From Wolfiporia cocos (Eukaryota > Basidiomycota > Agaricomycetes > Polyporales > Phaeolaceae): a stretch of DNA of 64,000 nucleotides. Position numbers and translations under genes: made by a program. Below the pieces are notes generated by a model, which was not told where the DNA came from, ran no database searches, and saw only the letters and a list, made by a program, of their open reading frames with translations. Of the stretch, positions 11,701 to 22,316 are shown one piece after another. The DNA lies in NCBI GenBank assembly GCA_029448655.1, contig JACCLO010000002.1:3348001-3412000 (forward strand), written 5' to 3'. How positions within the stretch are numbered: the stretch's first letter is position 1; every line of letters starts with the position of its first letter.

Positions 11701-12208
11701 CGGTGCACTGCAATACTGATTAACTGAATGCTGGTCTTCAAAGCACTGGTCGTGCATCTACAGTTCAGGAGAAAGTCCGTGACGCTGTTTCTTTCATTCA
11801 TTTCAATGATTTAGAGTAGGTACTTTTTACTACATTCCGCATCATGCAGTGCTTCGTCATTCCTTACTGTAGTCATAGAAGGTGGACACTCTTTTTGCAG
11901 CCTTCTATGTATCAGCATAATGTCAATGAATACCCCATCGTTCCTTCCATGAATGTGTGATTCCATATGAACAACGGGATTGGAGAGCCTGCTAGCGGCG
12001 AGCTATTCTAATTTAATTCATACAGAATTAGATCTATTCATGCTGAATTATATCGGATTAGATGGAACTAGGATCTAGCTTAATTAAGTTATACAGGGGG
12101 GGGGTTTGTAAAAGTCTAATCTTCCTAATCTTCTAGTTCGAGATAATTTGAATGGGTTAGATCTAATTAGACTCTAATTATACTGAATTGGAGAAGTCAG
12201 ATTTTCCT
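11701..12208. mobile_element. Unrecognised sequence ending in a truncated CATCAGGAAAA-family terminus
   Basis: The segment 11995-12208 repeats the right-hand part of the preceding element, including the G-run and the CTAATCTTCCTAATC stretch, and ends CAGATTTTCCTGATG. It is a remnant of a second copy. 11701-11994 shows nothing I recognise. Confidence 0.5.
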
Positions 12209-12209
12209 G

Positions 12210-12772
12210 ATGGAGAGTGCTGACATACCTGGCAGAATCAAAAATGGTAGCCATCAAGCGGTGGTAAGAGATTGGATTCTCTTGCCCGAGAACCTCGAGA
12301 ATCCCAAGGTGTGTCTCCTCAAAACTGTCTTGACAGAAGTCAACAGTGTTCTCGAAACCAGTTTCGTATTCCTTAAGACAGCAAAACACCTATATCCGAC
12401 TGTCAGTATGTCGCATGTTTCAATGGCAAGTTGACAAACTGCAGTAGCCACAAGCACCACAATTGATGCTGACATCTCATACACATGCTTGCCATCCTCG
12501 GTGTGTGCAGTAAACTGGGGAAACAGTCTGAGAGTCGCATTCTGGTGTTTCTGAAAAAAACACTGAAGCTATGACACGGGTTATGATTGAATGCTGATAT
12601 GGCTTGCTACGGTCAGGCTGACCCTGAAATAGGCATTGTAGGACTGTCTCAAGGTAAGAAGAGAATAACACACCTGTGCATTGGATGGAAAGATGTACAT
12701 AATATTACCAAGCAATCGTTGGACCTGAAGTGCATAATCACCTGTAAGGCCATACAACGACAAGATATGTCG
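12210..12772 (-). pseudogene. C-terminal part of a probable DUF6532-like gene
   Basis: Minus-strand frames read LTGDYALQVQRLLGNIMYIFPSNAQ, then after a likely intron NATLRLFPQF, then VYEMSASIVVLVATAVCQLAIE. The last block resembles the C-terminal core of the basidiomycete DUF6532 family, whose function is unknown. The frame then shifts and ends near the terminus at 12208. The probable N-terminal part lies beyond the insertion at 12773-15693. Family assignment is by recall of the pattern only. Confidence 0.4.
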
Positions 12773-13792
12773 CATCAGCAAAGTGCGAGACCGTAGATTT
12801 ACTAGTGTCTACGTAGATATACCAAGCAGGTCCTGTAACTGTAGCCGGACTGGTATACTCATGTATGACCCCCTTATAGTAGCAGGTCCCCGCAATAGCA
12901 AGCACCCAGGGGATGGGTTCCTGCAAGGACCTCACCTGAGGCCCATGCTATTGCGAGGACCTCACCTGAGGCCCTTCGCTACTGTGAGGACTGCACAATA
13001 GTGGTCCCCTTGGCAGCGGCATGGCAGGAGCACTGCTCTAGGGTACCGGTTCCAAAAATGCAGCTCTTAAAATATATTACATAATACACACAGTGCAGTG
13101 CCAATAAAAGTTTTATTCATGTTAGTAGAGCTGGCTACTGACAGAAGGGACAACGAAAGATCCACAACAGAGCAGTAGTCTCTGACCTCCGCTCCCGCCC
13201 GCAGCGTGCACGGCGGCAACCTCTTAGTATCAACATGAACGTATGCCACGGGCATGGTATGGATGCCATGTGCTGCCACTACCACGAGCATGTCCTATGC
13301 GCAGCGTTCACTATCACCATACACAGCATGTCAGCCATGAATTACTACAAGCAGGAAGGGAAGGACGCACATGAGTGCAGTCACAACATGTGCCACGAAT
13401 GAAAGGTGGAGGAGGCCCAAAGATGGGTGTACTGTGGGAGGAATCAGACCATAAGGCAGGAGATAAGTAGGCGGTACGCACAACATCTGTCAAGGAAGTC
13501 ATGACTGGTTACGACGATCATGGGGGGCTTATGGCACATTTAAGAATTGATGTTGCTGAGCAGAAAAGCGCATATATGCGCACAAGGAGGGGGAGAGTAT
13601 GAGTCAACGCACCAGATATCCGGGAGTGATGGCAATGAGTACCCAAGGGAATGGAGCAGCGGGTGCTGTCCAGCATTTTGTGCCTGTCATGGCAAGCATT
13701 CCCATAAGGTTATGGCAGTAGGGTTTAGTAAGGTATGCAGAGGGAGAAAAGAAAGACATACTCTGTGTGCAGCGAGCATGCAGGGTCACAGG

Positions 13793-14501
13793 TGTTATGG
13801 GTCGAATACCCGTTCGTATATTCGAGTCGCGAATATAGTTCGTTCTTCTGCACGTAAGCACGTTGCCGTGTGCAAGGCAAATATTCGTTAGATGCCTTCA
13901 GGTCCTAAGTGAAGTCCTTAGGAGATCGGTTAATATCCAATACGCGTTAGAGGATATAGTTTGTTCAGGTGTGAGTCTGATAGAATATAAGACTCGCCTA
14001 AGTCCGAGAAGTCAGTGTGCACTTCGAGGACTTAGTCGTTCGATTGCTCGAGTGAGAAATACTGAGCGTAGTTTCCTACGTTTGAGAACGAGTATAAGAC
14101 TTCTTGTTTATACAACAAGGTCGAGCTGAGGAGCCTCGACAGTAAGTACATGGGTTTTATATACTACGTTAAGTTTCAGGGGTCAAGTCTGTCCCAGATG
14201 TCACCGATACTATCTACGCTATAGTACCAAACGTTTGATAAGTATGTAATGATATATCCGAGACGATAGATAGGAATGATGGCGGTTGAACGCCATCTAT
14301 CAGCAAGCAAACGATGAACATGAAACGGTGGCAGAGTTGGATCTGCCAGAGATGAAACGCGCCCTATTGACTAGTACAACTGGGGATGCGCCCAGTAGAG
14401 TCACGAGTAGCCAGGGGAGTTGGTTGTGCAACAAGTCCCTGTATCGTATTCGCCCAATGGTGAGTTCTGTTGATATTCGAAAAATCAAAACAACCGTAAC
14501 A
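13793..14501 (-). mobile_element. Solo LTR, family TGTTA...TAACA (S3)
   Basis: It runs from TGTTATGGGTCGAATAC to CCGTAACA and is 709 bp long, with the perfect 5-bp duplication ACAGG (13788-13792 and 14502-14506). The empty site exists in the related element copy near 54345, where the flanks are contiguous. Orientation is set by a TATATAAA box seen in the sister copy at 45515-46225. Confidence 0.92.
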
Positions 14502-14997
14502 ACAGGTAAAGACCACAATGCATGGTGCTGAGAGGCGAAGGAGAACGAGAGACCAAGAAGAGAGTGGCAGACGCGTCAACTTGGATACGTGCAGGTGACA
14601 GACTGCGCCTAGGTAGTCGAGTGATGAGAGAGCAACAGATTGAGGAGAGAGAAGTTTGAGCACATCGACAGTGACAAGAGCTAGCCTTTATGGTACTAGT
14701 GACAAGATTCAAGAGCCGACTGAAAATATGACAGACTATGAAGTATGATGAAAGGTGTTGCCCGATCAAGTAAGGGACTTACTAAAACGGATGAGCGCCG
14801 CGTCACGCCCAGATGCCACTCCGGATCTGCGCATGGATGCGTTCCGGTTATTGATACCTCCATCCGTGTTGATCCTGCAATTGATATTCCTGTCCTTGTA
14901 AATCCTGCAAATAATAGATCTGTCCTCTTTGGTCCTGCAAATATTATTTCAGTCCTCTTTGATCCTGCAACTAACATGCCGGTCCTCGTTGATCCTG

Positions 14998-15495
14998 TGA
15001 CCCAAAACATCTTCTGGGTCATCCCTCAATGCCTAAGTCCCTGCTCACAAGTCTGATTCCCTAGACTAGGTCGACGAAGGGTCACCACGCCTAAGTTGAG
15101 GTCGAGGTACGTCAACAGACTAGCAAGCGTTTTAAAGGGAGAGTGCGCAGGATGGATGTTAAGTGCCCTAAGGCATGGGAGAGAATAAAGGTTCTGAGGT
15201 AGACGTCTCAGAACCCTAAGGTATATATACATCATAGTAGCGCTGTAATCCCTAGTAGTAACCCTTGCCCTAAAGCGACGTGGCCTGTGCGCTCGCGCCT
15301 ACCAGTCGGGGGTCTGGAACGCTTATGTAACCTACTGATGTACAATCTTATCTACTCTACAGAGACACGCATTATCTACTGTAAGTAACGTGCCACTGTA
15401 AGACGGTCACGTGCCTTTGTCGTCAAGAGTCGAGGGTTCAACCCCAGCGAAAGGCGTTCTGTAAAATATAAGATAACGTCGCAAAAGTTGTGACA
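14998..15495 (-). mobile_element. Solo LTR, family TGTCACA...GGGTCA (S8)
   Basis: On the plus strand it starts TGACCCAAAACATC and ends GTTGTGACA. The perfect 5-bp duplication TCCTG lies at 14993-14997 and 15496-15500, inside the GATCCTGCAA minisatellite. It is related to the 3' LTR of the gypsy element at 59-62 kb. Near 15420-15470 it contains a tRNA-like block with a B-box-like GGTTCAACCCC. Confidence 0.9.
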
Positions 15496-15756
15496 TCCTG
15501 CCAATAACATGTCGGTCCTCATTGATCCTGCAAATAGTATTTTGGTCCTCATTGATCCTACAAATTATATTTCGGTCCTCGTTGATCCTGCAAGTACCCC
15601 GCACATAGTATCTGCTCGTATCTACATATATCTACCGAGCTGCTATTTGCAATAGTTAGCGGACTAGATATGAGAGTTCACGTTTTGCCGACGCATGTGC
15701 ATGCTTGTTTGATGTCACGACGGAATAGATAGATTCGAGCCTCAGGCTAGATGTTG

Positions 15757-17207
15757 TCAGCACAGTGCTAGCATGAATTGTGTGACATGCACCACTTCAG
15801 CCAGCAACACAGCATAGCTATCATCATAAAAAATATGGTGTGCGATTGCAGGCTCCCCAACCTTCAATGCACACTCGTAGAGAATTGTTTGCATGTACTC
15901 ATGCTGAAACCGTGCAATGTCAGGGAATGCATCATCAAAGCAGAGCTGCTCATATGTCATATCCATGGCTGCATAGAGCACTGACTGTAGATGTCTACTC
16001 TGGGACCTTATGTTGACTTGATGACCCGCTGTGAGGGTTTATTGTGGTAACCTTGGAATAGCGAACACTTTTGTTGACTTCCGCCTCACCAACTTCTGGC
16101 TCGCCAACTTCAGGCTCACTGTCCAAACAGTCAGTAGCGTTGCTGGAGCTATCCTTGCCATGCTGTCCAGTAGCATTTGTAGTTTCTGCATGCTGCACAG
16201 CATCATTGTCATCGACAATCATATAATTGTGATTACCTCATGAATGTGATGGTGGGTGGATGGATTTGATGAGGCTGCTGCTGTGTTTTGAGCTTGTGGA
16301 TTGAGACTGGTGGCTCGTCGCTAGAATGTTTATGCTGTAAATATGGCAAATGCAATGCTATTGATCTAATCATACCTGAGCACGAGATGATGGGGTTTTC
16401 CGACATGGCGTTGGCTGACTCCTAGAGGGCATGTCACTAGAGGAGTGGGATGGCTGACTGTGTGAGATTTGTGCCAGAGCTGGAGTTGAATATGAGAGCT
16501 GTGTAAAACTGTAATCATGGCCAGTAAATAATTGACGTGTTCTGCTGCTGCTAGCTACATCCGGACTTCTGGATCTAAAAGGAATAAAGCGGCTGCTGAG
16601 GGAAGAGCTACATGCCACACTGTCACTGCGGTGATCATGTGGTGCCTTCTCTGTATGGTCGCTCCGATTGGTGTCATCACTGCTTGAAAGTGCAATTTGA
16701 CTGCTGTTAGCTACTCGGCCAACAAGAGTGTCATCAGGTACAACTCTTTGCCTATAGCTGATCTCTTCATCGTCTCGAAATACAGGAATCTGGTGAATAC
16801 AAGTCAGCATATCTGTAGAACAGAAAATATATATTGACAATGCCTCTTGGTTAATATCAACATTTCACTTGAGGTCCTCGTTGACATCAGCATTTGAAAT
16901 CTCATCCCCAGAGGGGGACATTTCATGCTACTGACTCGAGTTTGAGATTGATGTATGAAACGACTCGATGGGATCCTCGTCATCGTCAGCAGGGGGAGGA
17001 GACTCGATTCTGAGCATACGAGATTTATGAGAAACAGCCGCTACAGGAGTGATTGTTTTAGCAGCTCATGTAATTCAGTGGCATTGTCTGAGTGCGATTG
17101 CTTGTCAGTGCCGGGTCGCGGCAAAAGCGGTCGGTCTAAAGTAATTGTCAGTAATGGATTGATAGTAGTATTTATATACTTGCTGCGCATCGGCCGGAGC
17201 TGCATGA
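15757..17207 (-). pseudogene. N-terminal part of a probable DUF6532-like gene
   Basis: Minus-strand coding-like blocks run 16840-16370 (Ser/Arg-rich, starting in QIPVFRDDEEISYRQR), 16222-15995 (acidic, EPEVGEPEVGEAEV) and 15975-15760 (DMTYEQLCFDDAFPDIARFQHEYMQ, then EVGEP-like KVGEPAIAHHIFYDDSYAVLLAEV). A possible earlier exon lies at about 17200-17040. The last block resembles a motif in basidiomycete DUF6532 proteins, and the missing C-terminal half fits 12772-12210. The gene is cut on the right by the element at 17208 and split by the one at 12773-15693. Function unknown. Confidence 0.4.
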
Positions 17208-19082
17208 CATCGGCAAAATGCGAACACTCATATCTAGTCCATTAACTATTGTAAATACCAGCTCAGTAGATATGAGCAGATACTACGTGCGGGGTAGTGG
17301 CAGGATAAACGAGGAACGAAATATTATTTACAGGATCAAAGAGGACAGACATATTAATTGCAGGATCAACAAGGATGGAAATTTTGTTTGTGGGATCAAC
17401 GAGGACAGAAATCTTGATTGCAGGATTAAAGGGGACAGGAGCTTTATTGGCAGGATTAATAAGGACGGAAATATTAATTGTATGATCAACGAGGATGGGG
17501 ATGTCAATGGCATGATCAAGTTGCACACTTTTACTTATTTACAGTTTGTGTATTTGAGCATAGCCGTGGCTGGTCCCCTCAGAAAGCATGCAAAGCAATA
17601 GTAAGTAAATGAGCCCATATACTACAGGTCAGTTATATCCACAGCCACCAGCCATTAATGTTACATAATGTTGAAACATTGAACATTGAACGCATTGAAA
17701 AAGGAAGGCATCGGCACACAGCGGGGTGGCGTCCAGGAATGACGCAGCTCCCATCCAATATAGCAAGTCCCTTGCTTGACCGAGCAACACCTTTTGTCAT
17801 TCTGTCACACTTTCGGGCGGCTCTTGGAATCTTGTCCATAAAGGCCAGCTCTTATCACTATTGACACACTCAACCTTCTCTCCCCCCCAACCCATATGGT
17901 ATCCTCTCAACATCTCAAGTGCAGTCTATCACACACGCGTACCTAAGATGATGCCTCTGCCACACAATCTCCCTCGTCTAATCTCTTGGCGCCGCACATT
18001 ACCGTCTTTATTTGCAGCCGTGGTTGCTCCCTGCATGCCCAGTACATCTATTTTTTCTCCCTCTACATGCCCTACTAATCCGTGATTAATCCTGCTTCCG
18101 TTAAGCTTACGACGCCTGCCATGATAGGCACAAAATGCTGGACAGCGCCCACTGCTGCATTCCCTTGGGCACTCCTCACCCACTGCCTGATACCTGATGC
18201 GCTGACTACCATGTTCCCTCCCCTTTCCGTGCGCATATATGCGCTTCTCTGCCCAGCAACAGTGACTTTAAATATGCCATAGGCTCCCTAAGATTGCTGT
18301 TCCAACCCACATCCTCATATGCCCAGGGCCCCATGGTCATGTTCTCCCCATGCATGGTCTTGGTATGTGATATGGGCTTTTCTACGTCGTGTCCGGTGCG
18401 CTTTTTCTTTTCTTGAGATGCTTGATACTCGTGTTGTGCTGGTTGAGCTCAAGCATCGATCACCTGCCACCACCATCGCTGCCTGGCAGTGCCGGTGCGT
18501 ACATCTAAATCTAATATTCGACTTCTGATTCTAATTGGCCGTGCAACAACAGCGCTTTAATTTACCTGCTATACCGACCCCACTGTAGGCCCTGCTGTTG
18601 CGGCTGTTTGTGTGCACTGGCTGGGGGAGGCATTGGTGGGGGACAGAAGATGGGGGTGGGTCGCCAGCTCGGGGGGCAGGGATGAGGATGGCATATGTGT
18701 CAACTCGTAGTCCTCCTGTTAGTGCTCATGCATGTTTCAATAAAATACGAATTTTCATTAGCATTATACTACTGGGTCTGAAACAACAGTCTGATATTAA
18801 TATACTAGCACTCCCGGAAATAGCTATTGTACGGTCCTCGCAATAGCAATGGCACTCCTCACAATAGCGAGGACCTCAGGTGAGGTCCTTGCAATAGCAT
18901 GGGCCTAGGGCGCCGTGTCCTTGCAAGAATGCGTCCCTTGGGCGCTTGATATTGTGCGGACTTGCTACTATAAGGGGGTTATACATGAGTATACCGGTCC
19001 AGCTACAGTTGCAGGACCTGCTAGGTATATTTACAGATATGAGTAGATCTATGGTCTTGCACTTTGCTGATGGACCTGCTGC
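17208..19082 (+). mobile_element. 2-kb minisatellite-ended TIR element, copy 2
   Basis: It starts CATCGGCAAAATGCGAAC and ends CACTTTGCTGATG (inverted partner), flanked by the 2-bp duplication GA at 17206-17207 and 19083-19084. It is 1,875 bp. The left minisatellite (17297-17520) has about 30-bp units containing AGGATCAACGAGGAC; the right end (18838-18945) has CTCACCTGAGG-type units. Fragments of open frame inside show no known domain, so the element is probably non-autonomous. Confidence 0.85.
17297..17520. repeat. ~30-bp minisatellite (AGGATCAACGAGGAC type)
   Basis: About seven diverged 30-bp units. Because the unit is a multiple of three and lacks stops in several frames, it stays open on both strands and yields decapeptide repeats (for example CRINEDRNI and its variants). 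This openness follows from the unit and need not mean a protein. Confidence 0.8.
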
Positions 19083-19659
19083 GCAGCATTGTTCTCCTTA
19101 TCTTTGATTCTCTTCTGACGACTGCTGGCTATAGTGGATGATGGAGGACGCTTTGAACCTGCCACACGAGGCAAGTCCACTTGCCATAGATGGTCATCAA
19201 GTGCTTTTGACTTCGCTTTATGGCTAGCTATGCAACATTTAGTCTAGGTAGCATTCGAATGACTGGTACATACACTGTCTGCGAGTATCCCTTGGCAATT
19301 GATCATTGGGAGGACTTGTCCCCTGTGCACCACTGCGGTGTGCTGCCTTTCCGGTAAGTGACTCTCCGGGCACACTAGGAGACATTATAAGAAAAGAAGT
19401 TAGTAAATGAGAAAATAAGAAGTGAAGGTGTATATGGGAGGGAGGGGAGGGTATTCTGCACTGCACGACGTGCCAGTTACTATGTGGGCGTGGACAAGAT
19501 ACAGGAGGATCCCATTGCGAATCTCGCAGCGCTGCCCATGGGGCCCGGGTCTTGGTGTCACAGGTCATGGCTTTTGGTTGCGACATATAGGATTCCATAT
19601 ATTATTGTATCATATCATGAGACAAGGCACGGGTGGCATCTTCCAGACTCACCTCAATG

Positions 19660-21556
19660 CTCAGGCATCTGGTTCTGAGAACACGACAGCAACACTGCAG
19701 TCGGTTGTGAATGCTGGAAGCAAGGGTCAAAGGCTAATTTCATGCCGGCCATAGGGTGTTGTGGAGGTAGGGTTACTGCCCACATACTTGCAGCCTGGCT
19801 CATGTTCACACAGATCTGGACCCTTCCCAAACTCACCCTCGCATTCTCGGCCTCAGCCTGAGAACAGGTGCTCAGTGATTCTCTAGAGCCTCCCGCCCTC
19901 TCACTCCCACAGGATCTGCCCCGCAGGCCGCAAGACCTAGATGTGGAACAGGTAATGATTGCACCGTTGGGAGAGTCGTCTCCACGCCCACACCCCATGG
20001 TCACGAAGACGAAGGTAATACTCAATATGAAAGAGATTCTGTTGAAATCTATGGGTAGGCACCCGCTCGTGAGGCCACACGCTCCCTTTCAGACTCCAGG
20101 GACTTTGTCTGGATAGGTTTAACTGCATGCGTACGGCGTAGGTCTGTCCCCTTTTATGCTAACGGTGACTCATCTGCCCGTACCGCCCCGATTATCAGCC
20201 CCCAACTCCCGACGTGCCCCGCCATTCCGCCTTGGCATGCTATTGACTCCGATCAATGCGTGATCGCACCATCGCACGCCGAGCGCGTCGACTTCCACAG
20301 ACTCACGTTATTGCACTGCAGTTGTTCTTGCATTCCGGGCAGCCTGCGATCTATGAGGTGGTCCCTAGTGCAATCCCTTTGGAGCTCCTGCCCTCAGCTC
20401 GGACTTGTACGCTGCTCGTCAGATTCATCGAGGTTGTCTCGAAGGCATTCGACATTCAGCCTCCAGAGGAGGCGACAGAGAAGTCGGTGCTTGCGGAAGT
20501 GAAGCGCATTTCCCGGTGGCTCATCCCATTCGTGTCCTTGCCTGCGCCAGGGCAGACCTACTTCGGAGTATTCTTCATAGGCGATCGCCCACATTGGATT
20601 TTGTCCACCGACAAGGGCTTACCGACAAGGGCGGCGTGCGGGTGTCCCCGTCTGGCCACTCCGTAGTCCATGCTTTCACTGCATCATTTGTATGGGAATC
20701 TAAAGGAGACTTTCTTCTCTACTCAGAGGAGGTGAGTTTTTGGCTCCACTACGAGAGTGCTTCGCTCATCCGCTTTTGTATGATGTCCGTAGGAACCCAG
20801 CCTAGTGGAATGAATCCCTGAACTCGACCTCTACGCACACTTACCGCAAATATCCGTACCGCGCCCAAGACCCTACACGAACGTGGTCTATGATCCATTG
20901 ATTGTGGCAGTATCTTCACAGATATTGAGGTTCGCGTCCTACGACGAAGACGGGAATATCGTTTGGGAGCCTGATGGTGAGCGCAGATGAGTCGGAAGTG
21001 AGATCTGACCGCACTGAGATTTCCAATGCCAGCGCCCAATAATTTCTTTCCCTCTCTACGAATGCTCTACCTTGGAGCTCATTTCTCCTGAAGGATGGAT
21101 TACCATAGATGAGTGAGTGGAACCAATTCTCCCAGATAGATCATCGTTGAACACCCTGCATCTGCAGTTACGAGTTTGCACAAATGAATTTGTCACCTGC
21201 TTGGATTGTGTCACGCTAGAATCGATGAGTTCAGAAAGCGGCGGCAGAGATTTTATTGCAGTCGGAACGACAGTCAACCATGGTGAAGACTTGGTGGTCA
21301 AAGGAGCGGTACGCCTCTCCTGTTCATTTACAGGCACTTCTATTGACTGCGCACATTAGGTCTAAATTTTCCAGGTCGTTCCTGACGCAGGTACCGGCCC
21401 TAAACGGCTGTACTGTCTGAAGTTGAAATGTCACCAAGGGATCAATTACTGCGCTATGTGGGATGAACAACTATCTGGTCTCATCCATGGGTCAAAAGGT
21501 GCTACTGTTGTCACACTCTGTGAACTCTGCTAATTAATCTGGCAGATCTTTGTGCG
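19660..21556 (+). pseudogene. CFT1: CFT1 (CPSF160) pseudogene, left part
   Basis: Exon-like blocks match the fungal cleavage and polyadenylation factor CFT1 (CPSF-A/RSE1 family), an RNA-binding WD-propeller protein of mRNA 3'-end processing. In order: TATLQSVVNAGS; a 47-nt intron (19767-19813); IWTLPKLTLAFS; DSLEPPALSLPQDLPRRPQDLDVEQVMIAPLGESSPRPH; then after about 0.3 kb SGQPAIYEVVPS, PGQTYFGVFFIGDRPHWILSTDKG, SGHSVVHAFTASFVWESKGDFLLYSEE, DEDGNIVWEPDG, CSTLELISPEGWITIDE, NEFVTCLDCVTLES, RDFIAVGTTVNHGEDLVVKGA. It is dead: TAG at 19752-19754, TGA at 19859-19861, a 13-bp duplication frameshift near 20620, and an exon broken inside IFVR by the transposon at 21557. It continues at 27471. Confidence 0.85.
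20013..20309. other. Insert in a CFT1 intron, also present in the element at 53667-55695
   Basis: Between the PRPH and SGQPAIYE coding blocks of CFT1, about 0.3 kb replaces an expected short intron. From about 20040 to 20300 it closely matches 54858-55125 inside copy 3 of the minisatellite-ended element (shared words include CTCGTGAGG, ACGCTCCCTTTC, CCGCCCCGATTATCAGCC). It is either a small repeat inserted in both places or host sequence captured by the element. Confidence 0.6.
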
Positions 21557-22316
21557 TAGTGATGTGCAAAGCCCGGCTCGGCTCAAAGCCCGGGGCTTGG
21601 GCCCGGCTTTGAAGGGCCTGGGCTCAGCGAGATGTCAGGCCGGGCCCTCCCTGACGGCTCAGGCCGGCTCGGGCCCAGCTCAGGCTCAGGCCGGGGCTTA
21701 TGAGCAATCAGGAAGGACCTCGAAGTTATTGGTTTGTACAGCTCAAAATTGCAGCACAATGCATTCAGGATGCATATATGTCCGCTATCTATTGTTGTCC
21801 TGATCTACAAGTACTTGTACAGTTGCTCATGACACTGACGGAAAATACAGGTCTCGATCACAACCCCAATCGCAACCCCAATCGCAATAGTTATGAAGTT
21901 CTGCACCAGCCACAAGTTATTGTATGGTTGTTGAGAATATTTAAGTTGAAAGTATGCAAAATCTTGTACCAACGGGCCTATTTTCGCTCACTACAACGTA
22001 GCTAGAGTTGCGCGCCTAAAGCCGCCGGCTCAGGGCTCGGCTACGGCCGGCTCGCAATCCAAGCCGGGCCCTGAGCCGTAGGGCACCAGCCGTACAGTAT
22101 GCGGATACAGACGTAATAATATGTGGGAATACTGATACGGCCGTATCCGTATTTCGCCGTATCGCAGTTTTGCAGTACGCGATACGGCCGTATTTCAGTA
22201 CGTCTCCGTATTACGCCCGTAAATACGGCATGCAGTTTGCACAGTCTGCAAATATCAAATTCTGTTCTGCCTCTCTGTATTACGCCCGTAATAAATATAG
22301 CATGCAATCACACAGT

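Larger units (their letters stand above)
12773..15693 (-). mobile_element. 2-kb minisatellite-ended TIR element, copy 1, carrying two solo LTRs
   Basis: It begins CATCAGCAAAGTGCGAG and ends with the inverted partner (CGTTTTGCCGACG). It is the reverse orientation of the copies at 17208 and 53667. Near the left end is the CCTCACCTGAGG minisatellite (12920-12995); near the right end is the GATCCTGCAA minisatellite (14860-14997 and 15500-15600). Two solo LTRs inserted later (13793-14501, 14998-15495). The flanking dinucleotides are CG and CA, which could be a mutated 2-bp duplication. It splits the DUF6532-like gene. Confidence 0.8.

Noticed and set aside
12898..12995. Regularly spaced ~31-bp repeats resembling a short CRISPR array
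   Set aside because: Units are contiguous and diverged with no unique spacers, occur at the ends of a dispersed transposon family, and the genome is clearly fungal.
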